From Cristatella mucedo (lineage: Eukaryota > Bryozoa > Phylactolaemata > Cristatellidae): 64,000 nucleotides of DNA. The stretch is taken from positions 311,001-375,000 of the forward strand of contig WPIO01000159.1 in assembly GCA_009760855.2 (NCBI GenBank). Direction: 5' to 3'. The notes below the pieces were generated by a model that saw nothing but the letters and a program-made list of their open reading frames with translations, was not told the origin of the DNA and did no database searches. Both the position numbers and the translations under genes were made by a program. Each line of letters begins with the position of its first letter. The stretch's first letter is position 1. This document shows, piece by piece, positions 1 through 14,300 of the stretch.

Positions 1-121
1 CGTGTTTGCCAAAGTGTGCGATCCACTGAAGACCAAAGTGGAAGCCAACCGAGTCGTGATTAGCATATACACTGTATACGATGGCGACAAAGTGTTCGAG
101 GACACTGTCCATTTGAATGGG
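1..121 (+). CDS. CHORDC1: CHORDC1 penultimate exon (truncated by window start)
   Basis: Open from the first complete codon at position 2 to the GGG codon at 119-121, followed by donor gtaagg. It encodes 40 residues of the CS domain ending HLNG. The donor leaves phase 0, which matches the acceptor at 2136-2138. Confidence 0.85.
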
Positions 122-2255
122 GTAAGGATCTTTAGGCTGTTACTGATAACGTGAGAGGTGTGAAAGTTGGTGCAGGCCACATTTTGGTACTGTTTGTTTG
201 TGTTGTGTCCATCTTAGTTTTTTACGGAAGAAGGCTTTATCTGTTCGGTCACAGATGTGAGTGGTGCCTAAACAGTGGCGCCTATCTCGTGCACATTTGA
301 AACGAAAAATTATTTGCTTTGTGGCAACTTGCACTCGCTTTTCTGATAGATCTCTGTCAACAAAAACCTACACTATAAAGTCAGCTGTAGCGATGAAACC
401 AGTCAGTTGGAAGTAATCTAAGCTGTGCACCGGCTACAATATTTGGTGGAGAGATCCAGCTGAACTAGCAAAATTCACTCGAAAGCCGTGACCACTTGTC
501 AAACAATTGAGTGGCTTGGCAAGCCAGACGATCTATGACAGGAGGAATCCGTGGAACGACAGATGTTGGCTCACATGCACTGGCAACCGCGATTCCTTAA
601 CTGAAGTTTAATGTGGTGTTTGGGCGAAAAGACTGATTCTTCATACTTTCCGGTCGGTCGACCTGTTCCTGGATGCTCTATCCATAAAGCATCAGTATCG
701 GAAGGGTTCGTTTGCACCCAAGAAGAATCACTTGACTGAGTCCTGCTTACTTGGAATATAAAGAAGTAACATCACTAAGACAACTGGGCAGCTGCAGTAT
801 GAGTAATTCTGTACTGTTTTGTGGGTCACACAAGGCAGTTCACTTATCAGAACAGCAGTCTACTTCAGAGTTATCTCTCATGTATGCATCCCATGCGAAA
901 GAAAATGTGCAAATCATTTTCTATCAAAGGCTCATAAATTTTGGTGGAACCACTTAATTTGTACAGTAATACAATTTTGAATTTACTGAAGGGCCTCTTT
1001 GTAGCAATTTCCCCTTTCTGAAAGTTTCTGGCCGAGCATTGCAACAAACAAGTCTACAACAAATGCATTGCATAAAAGTCTGCATGCAGTTGCAAGCCTT
1101 ATGGTATGTGGGTGCTATACTGGTGTGGTTAAAAGCTTGTAAGGGTATTTCGGGAAAATAGTTTTATCGATTGTAATCGAATCACGTAAGTATAATAAAA
1201 AACCGTGAGTGGTCTAACTCTGCCAAGTTAATTGATATACAGTTTTTAATTATTAGGTGGCCTCTCAGCTGCTACTGAATGTTAAAAATTGATCACAGTG
1301 GCTTTCATGCCCGGTAGGTCTACCATAAGTTATACGCTCCACGGCAACATGGTCTAAGCAACTCTCGCTGACTGCATCGAAGTCGGTGCCCTCAATGCTG
1401 CCTTTTTGACAGGACTCAGTCTGACACCTTACAAAAGAGCTGGCACATGAGTGTTTTTGCCGAGGTTTTTATATTATGCTAGAAACTCCCACTAAGAAGT
1501 AGAAATTAAGGCATCTTCCAAAAGAGTCATACTTGGCGAATCTTTGTCATCGATTAGAACGTGATATTTAGAGTCACCGTGTTAAATGTGAGGTGCTATA
1601 AATGGGAAGTCTGGTCTCCAAGCTACAAACCATTGATTGGCTGGCACCCTTTTTGTTTCCACTCGTGCTAATGCCGAGCCTTGCACGTTCTCCTGAATCT
1701 GCAGCACCATTGAAAAGTGATGTCGAGCTGAAGTACCCTCACTGTCTCACCGAGAGGCCCCAGCGGTTACGTAGCTGCCAACAACTTGTGAAGCTCTCAA
1801 GAAAGACATTTTCCACCTCGGCTTTTTTTGTCGATTGCTGTCTTAGTTATTGTATTGGCAGCTTCTGTGTGCTCCGAGCACCCCGACCCGGCAATCTGCG
1901 TCGTGACAAACTGCAGCTTGCACGTGGGCCGCCTAGTTTTGAGAATTGACCTGCAGTCCATCGTATTACTGCCTTATATAGTAAATATGTCTGTGAAGAC
2001 ACACTGTTGTCTTTTTTTAATGCAGCAAAGAAGCTGCGAAAGTTTGTTGCGTTGTGCACAGTCCTGGCTGAGGCAGCAGTTCCTCATGTAACTGTGACTG
2101 CCACTGCTCACTGTAATAAGCACTCGTCTGTGTTGCAGGTTATCGATCCTGCCAAAAGCGACGTCAAACTTCTTGGTTCGAAAGTGGAAATTAACTTGAA
2201 GAAGGCCGAACCTGGCTCTTGGGCCAAGCTGCACTATGAGCCTCCGGCAGTTTGA
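1..2255 (+). CDS. CHORDC1: CHORDC1 / morgana homologue, 3' end (two exons, partial)
   Basis: CHORD-containing protein 1 is an HSP90 co-chaperone with two zinc-binding CHORD domains and a C-terminal CS (p23-like) domain; it acts in the cytosol. Only the last part of the CS domain lies here, in exons 1-121 and 2139-2255 (join phase 0). The visible residues read KVEANRVVISIYTVYDGDKV, then VIDPAKSDVKLLGSKVEINL and KKAEPGSW. They follow the human CHORDC1 CS domain, which has RVEAN, the VKLWGVIDV block and the IEITMRKAEP block. The CHORD domains lie upstream of the window. The protein ends about 10 residues after the last CS strand, shorter than the lysine-rich human tail. The gene is convergent with the TRPA gene on the minus strand. 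The assignment is by memory of the family, but the match runs through both exons and the splice sites agree. Confidence 0.86.
122..2138 (+). other. CHORDC1: CHORDC1 last intron
   Basis: About 2 kb between donor gtaagg and acceptor tgtgttgcag. Several short open frames occur (for example 751-957 and 1602-1949) but none resembles a protein I know. I see no recognisable transposon in it. Confidence 0.7.
2139..2255 (+). CDS. CHORDC1: CHORDC1 last coding exon
   Basis: Starts after acceptor tgttgcag with Val-Ile-Asp-Pro and runs 38 codons to TGA at 2253-2255. It carries the final CS-domain strands, including KVEINLKKAEPGSWAKL, the conserved end of the CHORDC1 CS domain. Confidence 0.87.
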   Translation, partial: VIDPAKSDVKLLGSKVEINLKKAEPGSWAKLHYEPPAV

Positions 2256-2318
2256 TGCTTTTGTTTTGTGAGTGCTTTGCACGTATGATGCTGTAATGCT
2301 ACGGTGGCATTGGAACTC

Positions 2319-2324
2319 ATTAAA
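2319..2324 (+). promoter_or_regulatory. Polyadenylation signal ATTAAA for CHORDC1
   Basis: ATTAAA lies 64 bases after the stop codon, with GT-rich sequence following. It is the most likely 3'-end signal of the CHORDC1 transcript. Confidence 0.5.
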
Positions 2325-4012
2325 CGTATCCTGTTTGCCATTCGGAATCAGCTCACTGCCAGCGATGTGCTTTGATGTACGCAGGAAACAGCAGCAAGCT
2401 AACTTTAAACGTTCTTGATAGGTGGCTTTGAAGTTTTTCTAAGCTTTAACGGCTGCATTTTGGCACGTGCCACGGAGAGGGGCTTGCTGTGAGATTGTGT
2501 AGTGGAAGAGCTCACTCTGTCCCCCTGGCTATGGTAATTTGCAGCAGTACGCTGTAAGAATTTCCTATGACTGAGCCATAGCCCTCCCAATCGTTTTAGC
2601 ATAGCTTGTGTATAACAGTTGAGGAATTTAGGTAAGTAGCGAACACAAGTTGCAGGGCATGTTGATGTGAAATATATTGTGCAACCATGAGGCATACTAG
2701 ATGGCAGTGTATCATAGGAACTGTTAGAATAGAACAGTCAAGCACTTATTCTGGACATACTTGTGTAGCCAACGGTTTGAGTTAGACTTCTTTTTCGGTT
2801 GTGAGATTCGAATGCCTTGGAACCGACGACTGGCTGCCGGTATATGCTACTATGAAGCCCCCGAGAACCAACTCGGCGTGAGGATGACTGTCTAGCCTAA
2901 GGAAGCATATTAATAAGCCATTGTGGGTGTTCAAGTTCGCAGCCGAGTAATGCCACAAGAAGATGCCGAGATTTCGCCAGACGCATCAGCAGATGAGACT
3001 TTTGCTGAGTCTAATTCTAGACCCTTTGGCGAGATTCACGAGCTGAGGCAGACCGCAGGTTACCACACCGTTATTCTAAGCCTGAGATCAGTAGTAGGAT
3101 GCCTCCGCCCGGCTTTTGCTTGTACTGAACTAAGCCGAAGGGATTCAGGCCCAGGACTATCTGAATTTTTTTATACCTAGCTTGAATTGTCTTCCTAATC
3201 AGTCATTCAAATTGTATACAGCTTTTTGTAGTGATCGGCTCCGCACTTGCCTCGCTGTGAGACCAATTGTTTCAAAGCTGACAACGAGAATAAACTGATT
3301 CAAATAACTGGTGACCATTCGGTGTGTCGAGTAAATTAGGTTGAATAAAAATACTTAAATTGACTTTATCCATTTCAAAATTGAGAAGTTATCCTAGAAA
3401 GACAGCTGTACTGCTAGAATCAGAACTAAAGATCTCTGAGCGAATTTTTTTTTATCTCAAGTCGATCGATAATGATGTTCAGAGCGTCCAAAAATTGGCC
3501 AATCCGCCAGCATGTGCCGGCTTAATATAGGTCAGCCTGTCATTAAATAGTGCAACCACATCATTAATAGCGAGCTAGTCTAGACAATGGAAACCGCTGG
3601 AACAGTGACAAATTAGTGGAATCAGGATACCCACATTCGGTCAGTGATCAAAGCTTGCCAAATGTTTTGTGTCATTCAATAAATATTATTTTTTAGCTTC
3701 GCCCAGCCAGATCGGCTGAGCAATGCGCATGTTTTTGGATGTTCTTGGTAGCGCTGCCGGGATTTAGACAACGATAGATAGCTTTAAGATCTACGGCTGA
3801 TTTTAACTTTCAGGTAGATTGTGAAATATCTGTGATCAATTTGGAGACGTCTAGATAAGTATCACTAGAGTGAGGGCAAAGATCTTAACAGACAACTGGC
3901 ACAATGCCGCTCAGCTCTTTTGGTACTTGTTAATAGTGCATGCGAATACTCCCATGGGATAGGGCGCAGGGGAGTGGACACCACGATGCGACTTGCCTTG
4001 ACCTGTGTGGCT
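2325..4012. other. Intergenic stretch, nothing recognised
   Basis: AT-leaning sequence with short open frames only (for example 2405-2695 minus and 2923-3180 plus). None looks like a known protein, and no transposon was recognised. Confidence 0.4.
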
Positions 4013-4180
4013 TAAAAAAAAAATTCTAGCTGATTAAACAGCCTCTTTTTGTATAGCGACAGAAGAGCCTTTACGGCTATCACCACCGCTTGCAGTGGCG
4101 ATAAAGGATCGCCCACCGCAGGAATCGAACCCACGACCTCGGGACAGAGGTCGTGAAAGCAACCGCCTTATAACCCACGA
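4013..4180 (-). mobile_element. SINE-1 copy (tRNA-derived)
   Basis: On the minus strand this reads as a tRNA-like head with B box GGTTCGATTCC, then a body with short hairpins (AGCCGTAAAGGCT) and an A-rich 3' end at about 4013-4023. The head has a strong arm, CACGACCTC paired with GAGGTCGTG (4132-4155 on the plus strand), around a 6-base loop. The 5' end is slightly damaged compared with the copies at 14 and 20 kb. Confidence 0.8.
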
Positions 4181-4182
4181 GT

Positions 4183-4262
4183 AGTAATAATAACGGAAAT
4201 AATACACTTGATATTGCGCCCTCAGAGAACTCAATCTCTTACTTGGCATCTCACATCTGCTG
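4183..4262 (-). mobile_element. LINE-B 3' tail fragment
   Basis: Reads on the minus strand as the LINE-B terminal hairpin (GAGATTGAGTTCTCTGAGGGCGC) followed by a trinucleotide ATT-type tail at about 4183-4205. It abuts the SINE. Confidence 0.6.
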
Positions 4263-5139
4263 AGTAATACCTCAAGCACGAGCAGAAGCTTTTTTTAAAG
4301 TCGCTGTCAAAAGCGATTGTCAGAGCAGCAAGCCACGGCAGCATCAGCCAGTAGGCCTCAAGTATAATTTGAAACGTTTGATTACTATGATTTACTTGAA
4401 GTCGAGACAACTCTTTAGATGTTTGTGCTAGGAACTGGCCGCAGAAAACATGGAAGAACCGAAAAACAGTCTCACCACTTCTGAAGCCGCTTATGTAAAA
4501 GTAAGACTGCCGAAAAAACCATTGATATATAGTGAAAGTGTCTGAACCGGTGAGCCTGGTTCTGTAATGGAAACAAACTACAAGAAACATTTAATGAGGA
4601 CATTATATTCTAGTCGGCCTGAAGGGCCACAAGGGTAGGCCTTTAGGAACAACCTAGTAGGGGCCGGTTACAGTTGTCAATGCACGCGTTGGGTCAAGGG
4701 TCAAATGTCAAGGTTGTCAATGCATGCGGTCCCCGTACCGGTGTACTCGCCAGAGAGAGCTTCCTAGTGTGAAGGAAGTGCACGAAGCTGGACGACGGCG
4801 GCGAGTGAAAAATCCATTGCACGCGAGATTTAGGCTGCCCGGAATCGTATGCTCCGCTCAGCTGTTCACTAGTTAACCGCTCTAAAAGAAAATCGCTCAT
4901 GCTTCATCACCCTTCATCACGGAGCAGCTGACTTTTGTTGTCCATGCTTCAAATTGGTCCTGAAGCTTCCACATTGATACTTTCCCGTCAAACTCCGTGA
5001 TGAACAAAGCCCTAGCTGTGAAGACAACTAGCTAAGTTTGCCGTGAGGTGACAAGTCGCAATCAATAACTAGCTTGATGGAAAAAATTCTCACGCTCTGG
5101 AAGAAGGACTTGCCTTCCTGCAGCCGACGGCACACCGAA
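4263..5139. other. Intergenic stretch, nothing recognised
   Basis: The longest open frame is 4231-4590 minus (119 codons), which has no recognisable domain and may be chance. No repeat family was recognised. Confidence 0.35.
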
Positions 5140-5690
5140 GTCAGATTTAATTTTGATAATAATGATGATAATAGTAATACATTTGTATAGTGACATCAGA
5201 GAACTTCATCTCTTTCTAGGCCAGCGGTTCTCAACCTGTGGGTCGCGACCTCTTAGGGGGTCGAACGGCACTTTCACAGGGGTCGCCTTAGACCATCGGA
5301 AAAAACAAATTTCCGATGGTCTTAGGTTTCTTATGATAACTATTAAGAACCAATTATCGCAATCCCTGACCGTTTCTGCCCTCGCTATTAAATAAGCTGG
5401 GCCGAGAGAGTCACGATTTGAGTAAGATTACGATTCATGGTAGCAAAATTACAGAAGTGGCAATGAAAACAATTTTATGGTTGGGGATCGCCATAGCATG
5501 AAGAACTGTATTAAATAATCGCGGCATTAGGAAGGTTGAGAGCCACTGTTCTAGGCACTTTACACATGCTGTAAAAAAAGCATCGTCAAATGGTTAGTGT
5601 TAACGTCCAAACGTCAACAAGCATGATATTGTTAGAGGTAACATGCACAGTGTCAACGTGCAAATGTAATTAGAGGTGGTGTTTAGTCCG
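5140..5690 (-). mobile_element. Old LINE 3' end (minus), interrupted by a hAT MITE
   Basis: An ATT-type tail at 5153-5185 and the terminal hairpin (gagaactt / tctctttctaggc) are followed, after the MITE, by a 3' UTR with gtgtcaacgtgcaaatg-type motifs seen in other LINE-B/C copies. Removing 5222-5548 and one copy of the duplication restores a continuous tctttctaggcactttacat, as in the uninterrupted copies. Confidence 0.75.
5222..5548 (+). mobile_element. hAT-type MITE, 327 bp, with TSD
   Basis: Terminal inverted repeats are cagcggttctcaacct at the left and aggttgagagccactg at the right, the classic hAT (Charlie-like) ends. A perfect 8-bp target duplication ttctaggc lies at 5214-5221 and 5549-5556. 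No transposase frame is present, so it is non-autonomous. A related copy in the opposite orientation is at 61537-61726. Confidence 0.92.
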
Positions 5691-8640
<2,950 letters not shown>

Positions 8641-9290
8641 TGCTTTAAATGTGTCGCATTTGTCAAGAGGGTCTAGGATCGCTATGCAAAAGCAAGCAGT
8701 GTCACCACGGCGTTTCATACATAGCGCCGAACGCGAGATTTCGTAGTTCGCCAGTCACTGAGTGTCGGCTTCCCAGACGGATCAACTTCACGCGCAGCGA
8801 GCGCTCTAGTCCGACTGGCTGCAGTGGCTCGTCAGTGTCAGTGGCCGAGTCCGAGTGCGTCCGAGTCGCGGCTCCCCTTACGGTGCCTTCGAAGGCGCCG
8901 TAAGGGGGCGTCTCCGCTTCTCCTCCGAACTTGGAAGTTCGAAAGAAAGCAGGGCCTCCCGCTTTTCGCTTCTGCCTAGCTGTGCTGTCTGTTCGTGCGT
9001 TCTAGAGACGGCCTCGTGGAGTTGATCGCGCTCGGCACTCAGCCGGCCAGCTCGTCCTGCTACCAAAAGGAGGCAGTCTGCTCGCCATCTCGCGGGTGAA
9101 CCCAGCCCGGAAGATGCTGGCTTTGGCTTCGGGAGGAGTGCTGCTGTGCTGCAGCGCCGAGCTGACTCCAAAAGCTGACGCGCTTGCACGAGCCGCAAGA
9201 AGCGTGCACGAGCCAAGGCGGCGGCGGGGGGGGGGGGTCGCGAAACTGCACTTGGAAAGATGGGCGAGTTGAGCGACCTCCCGAGGGGTC
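8641..9290. other. GC-rich region, coding content unclear
   Basis: A plus frame from 8649 begins MCRICQEGLG, which recalls the start of a RING-variant domain but lacks the later Cys/His spacing. A minus frame (8878-9312) contains a helical stretch (AERDQLHEAVSRTHEQTAQL). GC-rich sequence gives long frames by chance. A 12-base G run lies at 9226-9237. Confidence 0.3.
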
Positions 9291-9645
9291 GTGGACGTAG
9301 CCACGCACACAATACTATTCCGCCCCAGCCGGACTCACACCACTCCGCCCGGCCAACAGGCGGCTGAGTACCGCCTCATTAGGTGCTGCGGTTGGACTGT
9401 ATCGACTAAGTTGGATTCAATTAGATCGGGTCAGCTGCGGTCGCGAGACCCGCTAGTCCTGCAGCAAGAAACTTTCTGCCTGTGCGTCGGCCTGTACGCG
9501 GGCCATCCGCTATCTCTCCCCCTCTCACTCTTCTCTACTGGCGTTCCGGAGCTTTTTCCGCGACGGCTTCTACCTGTATATAAAGCAATACAGCCGTCGT
9601 CGTCAACATCGTAACTAGCTTGTGGGGGCAACGTTCATCTTCGTC
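9291..9645 (+). mobile_element. LTR-like element, copy 1
   Basis: Shares blocks with 54975-55335: the ccgctccgcccggccaac-type block, tctctctactggcg, and acaatacagccg. A TATA-like gtatataaagcaatacagccg lies at about 9577. GC-rich sequence with a TATA box and a repeated structure suggests a solo LTR. Ends and target duplication could not be fixed. Confidence 0.45.
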
Positions 9646-11177
9646 GAGGTCATCTTCTCGAGAACCCTTACAGGTTCACGGGGGCGGGACGGCGATGTCG
9701 ATGTACGACATGTGCTGGCTGGAGTGGTTCACTCTGCACGGCCGAGCTTGCCCTTCGAGCGGGATTGGGGGCTAGAAGACTAGACCATAACGATTCGGCT
9801 GGAGCTATTCGAAAGTTCAAACGTGCGTCGTAGCTCGCAGCTGCCCCCCTTCATGAAGCACTCATATCTTATCTTTACGTGTTCCCAGGCAATGCGGCCG
9901 GTTTCACCGAACTGCTGGGCTACCCAGGAAGCAGCCACCGCACCGAACCGTTCAGCTTCCCCATGACTGGTGTTCCTTCCTGGGCCCACCCCATTGATAT
10001 TTTTGATGCATATCGTGTATGTGGTTGAAGTAATGCGGCCCCTCACACACGCCGCCCATTAGGCGTGTAAAGAGGCCTCATTTAAGCGCCCGAAGGTTGC
10101 CGCAGAGATTGACAATAAAACGCACTTGAGGCGCACACTTGAAGCACGCTTTTCAAACTATACAGCGGAAGACCGACTGCTGATGGTGCCTACCTCAGGT
10201 CAGTCGTCAATAGGGTTTTGGCACCGAATTTCACCTCAAGCGTGTCGCTTCCCACTCGATCACTAGGAGAGCGGCTTCGGAGTTCGGAGCCAGCTTGTTC
10301 TTCCAAGGATTGTAAGTTTATTGTGAGACAGGGCAGTCTGCTTTTGATCGTGCGCCACTGCTCCTGTGTCACTCAGGCGCCAGCGCCCCCGTCCAGCAAT
10401 GCTTCGAACACCCATATAAAAGTACCAAAATCGGATTATTTTAGGGAAAAGAGTCGAAATGACATCTAGGGAGATTCTCGTTTTCAGCATCCCGTGCTGC
10501 GCCCCCTCCCGTAGATAATTTTGGCATCGCCTCTTGGCGGTGCAGCAGACTTCTTGGCCTTACAAAGGGCAATTTGTTACTAATCGGTCCAGGACCTTCA
10601 GGGCACTTATTTATTAAAACTGAAGTCCAGAAGATCTACGTGATTATTGCAAACGCTCTAAATGCCTTGCTACATGTAAACTTCGTAGAAAGAGATGCGG
10701 TATTATTATTGTTAGCATTAGTATTATTAATTTCTTTCGGTGATGAGCGGACGCTTGAGTCGTCTCGCTCGAGAACGCCGAGGATTGGTGACGGAGGGCC
10801 AGCGGTCGCGCCTAGTAGCTGATTTTGCTTTGTTCGACCGTGCATAGGTGTCTCGTGCAGGTACGCCACGACCGACTTTCGAGCTCAAGAGACTCGAAGC
10901 CGAGCTGCCACAGAGCACCAGCGCTAGTGCTAATTCCCAGTCAATTCCCAGTGCGAGCTGTCTCGGCGGAGGAGATATGTGAAGTCAGATGTTTGGCCGT
11001 GGCAAAAGACGTCTTTGAGGACGAGGCATTAGGGTGCGGATCCTCGAGCACTGGTCGGCGTCGCTCTGCCCAGCTAAGAGATGGAGGGACGCTGGCGTTC
11101 GTTCTGACTGGACAGCGGTCGCCGGAGCTACGGCCGCGAGCCACTGCGCCGGCCCTCACCTTGTCTCTATTCCGATC
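9646..11177. other. GC-rich stretch between LTR-like element and TRPA 3' end
   Basis: Short frames only. Plus-strand helical pieces (SRLARERRGLV near 10750, FELKRLEAELPQ near 10880) are interrupted by stops. A minus-strand AATAAA (plus tttatt at 10610-10615) could be the TRPA polyadenylation signal, which would make 10.6-11.2 kb its 3' UTR; this is inference only. Confidence 0.3.
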
Positions 11178-11324
11178 TTAGTCTTCGCCCGCAGCCGCTT
11201 CGGTGCATCGCATGATCGCGCAGTGAACTTTCGGCTGGTTGAGGGCTGTCTTCTTGAAGCGAACTATGTTCTTTTTTATTAAGCACTCCGGCAGGAGCGT
11301 CTCTTCGTTGAGGACGAGCTCCAC
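11178..11324 (-). CDS. TRPA1: TRPA exon 19 (C-terminal tail, TAA stop)
   Basis: Acceptor ctccgttgccag, then [18 protein letters not shown], which aligns without gaps to human VELHTSLEKKLPLWFLRK directly after the exon-18 end AMQ. The frame runs 48 codons to TAA at 11178-11180. The human tail is about three times longer, so either this tail is short or a further donor was missed. The antisense strand also reads as a helical peptide. Confidence 0.7.
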   Translation of the reverse strand: MELVLNEETLLPECLIKKNIVRFKKTALNQPKVHCAIMRCTEAAAGED

Positions 11325-14300
11325 CTGGCAACGGAGAGCGAACGAGTGGCGCTCTCAAAGGAAAGAGGTACCACCCTGCACGTCCTCTTCACTGGCTCCC
11401 TGTCAAGCATTTTTTTGACTCCATGATCCGCAGTCAAGCTTACAGGGCGCTTCGTTTGCTTGTACCAGCGTATCTATCGGACCTCCTTGCTCATCTGGTT
11501 TACCACGCACCAGCCGCTCCCTAGAAACTAACCATCTAGTCATCTCGCTGTCAAATGCAGACTAAATTGAAAGCATTTGGTGATGAAAATTTCAGCTCCT
11601 ATGCACTGAAAGGCCCAACTGTCTTCTGGGTTAAGTCACGACCTGCAATGGCCTTGCCTCCTCTAAGTCTCAGTTAAGAAAACATCTGTTCCGGTCTTCC
11701 TTCCCTTCATCCCAGTGAAGGCGTCTCTGTTCCGACACACTTTGGACTCACACCCGTGCATCGCTCAGAGCATGCGACCAACTGAGGTCATACCGACCGG
11801 TGACCATGAGCGACATCAGATTTGCTTTTGCATGCTCGCTTATGCATGTTACGTGTTTGCTTGTGCATGCTTTGATAAATGACGTCAATGTCGTCAATGA
11901 CGTTGACACTTGCATACTGAATGGGTTTTACCGAGTTGCTAACTAGTAAAGCTATAGAAGCTCCCCCAGGCCATGACCCCGGTGGAGCCAAATTTCTCCT
12001 GATCCTCTTGCAGTGAGCCGTGTAGTGCCTTGACCAAGACTAGATTTTCTTAGGGTGCTGAAAAAACACTGTGTTATTACTATTATTATTATTACTATTA
12101 AAGCGATGCATACGGAGCCCACTTCGGGCGGAAGGACTGGTCGGTAAAAAGAAGGAGCTCATGCTCCACATCGGACGATCGAAGGATGGAGCTGCTGGCT
12201 GCTCACGCTCCACCTGGTCCGCCGGTTGGTCGGACCGGTACCAGTTCTAGGACCGCGAGCCGAAGTTGTTGCGATAGCGAGGCTCAAACAAACGGAGCGG
12301 TGCTGCTGCTGCTGCTGCTACGAAGCAGCCGGGGCAGCAGCAGCAGCAGCAGCAGCGCGGTGTCGGCTCGCTGTGAGCGAGCATCGGGCTAGTATGCCTT
12401 TTACTGGAGCTGCATCTCTACAGTTGTTGCATCTTCGTTGGCCATCGTGCCTCTCTACTTAAAACAGGAGTTATTTTGCATCTTTTTAGATTTAAGTTTT
12501 CAATATAAAAACAGTATTGCAGCATGGGCAGAAAGAAGAGGACAGCCGTGGAAGTAATTGGCTGCGAGAGACGACGGAATGACTGGAAGTGGCCTCTGTC
12601 GTATTTAGAACCTAATTGGTGACCGAGAGCTTCCAATGGTTGAATCGGGTAGCCACCGAAACCTATAGGTCGTTGTGCAGCTAAGCAACCGTTAACTTTA
12701 CCTGCATGGCCAGACGCTTCAGCACGGCTTGCTTCTGAACCTCCGATATGTCACCAACAGCCAAGCCAATCTACAAGATATTAAATTAGCAATACTTGTA
12801 GAGGAGAAGCTGTTTGGTTTACTCGCATGCGTTCAGATGAATAAAGTGCAAGCAGACCAGCACACAAATAATGACACCGTAGTAGTCCCGTGACTTACCA
12901 GCATGTTTATCAGCAGTATGGGCACAAATATTGCAAACAGTAAGAACATTGTGTATGCAGCTATAGGGTAATGGACGTCATGTTCAGGGTCATTGAAAAG
13001 ACCGTCGAAATTATACTCCCCAAGCATCATCGCGAAAGTTCGAATCGTAGCTTTACTGACAGTGGAAAATTGTGCCTACAAAAAAATTTTGCTGTTGATT
13101 ATCGATCAGAATTAAAATATTCGTTGTTTGGCATCCACCTGCGGAAGACTAGAAGACAGGGTCTGCTATTCGTAAACCGTATGCTGCTGTTTGTTGAATA
13201 ACGTCAATACAGGATATACATCGCTGAGAGATCGCTGGGCTCATCGAAAACAGCTCAAACAAGTGAATTACACAGAGCTGCTTAATGATAAATAATAAAT
13301 AACTCACGTGTCTTTTAAATACCATGTAGAAGCTAAGAGCGAACACCACAATGAACAAGGAAAATACAGCTGAAAAGCGAATAAAGGTCCGTAGTATGAC
13401 CGTAAACATCACAATGTAGGTTCCAAAAATCTGCATCTGTCGTATGATAAGGATGAGCTTCATCCATGCCAGAAACACCGCAAACGTGCCAGCTTCCCAC
13501 TGATGTAGCTGAAAAAGCCAAAACAAACTGTGATTAAAACAGCACGGGTGAAGACATCTATCGCTAATTTCTTAACTAGGTTAATTTGCAGTATCGGTGA
13601 CTAATGCCTTTTAGACAGACTGCCTAGGGAAGAAAGATCGACAATAGCCAGGTGCTTGCATCTCAGAAAAAGCAGCTTAAGAGGTTGGATGTGACCTAAA
13701 TATGACCGGATAATTAATCAATTACGGAATTTCAAAACTATTCACAATTTTCTAGTAACGCTAGAGCTAAGCAGCTCTGTAAAGACCAACAGATTTTGTA
13801 AAGTGCTCGAATGAGGAAGAAAGCAAAGGCCAGCTAATTCTAAAACCTTATAGAAAGTGACAAAGGAGCTTTAGCGACGGTCACTTTCACTGGCATAAGT
13901 CAACAAAGAGCTGCTTACTGCAGGACTCGCACCCACGGCCTGGTTGGGATGTTAATAAATAAATAAATCCTAGATGATTAAACAGCCTTTTTTTGTATAG
14001 CGACAGATGAGCCTTTACGGCTATTACCACAGCTTGTAGTGGCGATAAAGAATCACCCACTACAGGAATCGAACCCACGACCTTGTGGCCGAGGTCGTGA
14101 AAGCAACAGTCTTACCTAGTGTGCCATCACGGCTCAAGCACCTTACACCCAGAATAAGACCTAGGAGCGAGAGACTCGATTGTAATGGTCTTGAACGATG
14201 CATACCTACCGAAGGACGGATGCTGCTTCTATGCTTACAATACAGAATGCGAGGGATCTTTTTGACCCATCCGTATCTGAAAGTTATGGGAATAAGAACA

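Noticed and set aside
11281-11375. Plus-strand coiled-coil peptide [20 protein letters not shown]
   Set aside because: It is the antisense of TRPA exon 19, which fits by phase and family alignment; no plus-strand exon structure supports it.
14031-14136. Functional tRNA gene on the minus strand
   Set aside because: The tRNA-like part with a B box is the head of a SINE repeated at least seven times; arm lengths do not fit a working tRNA.
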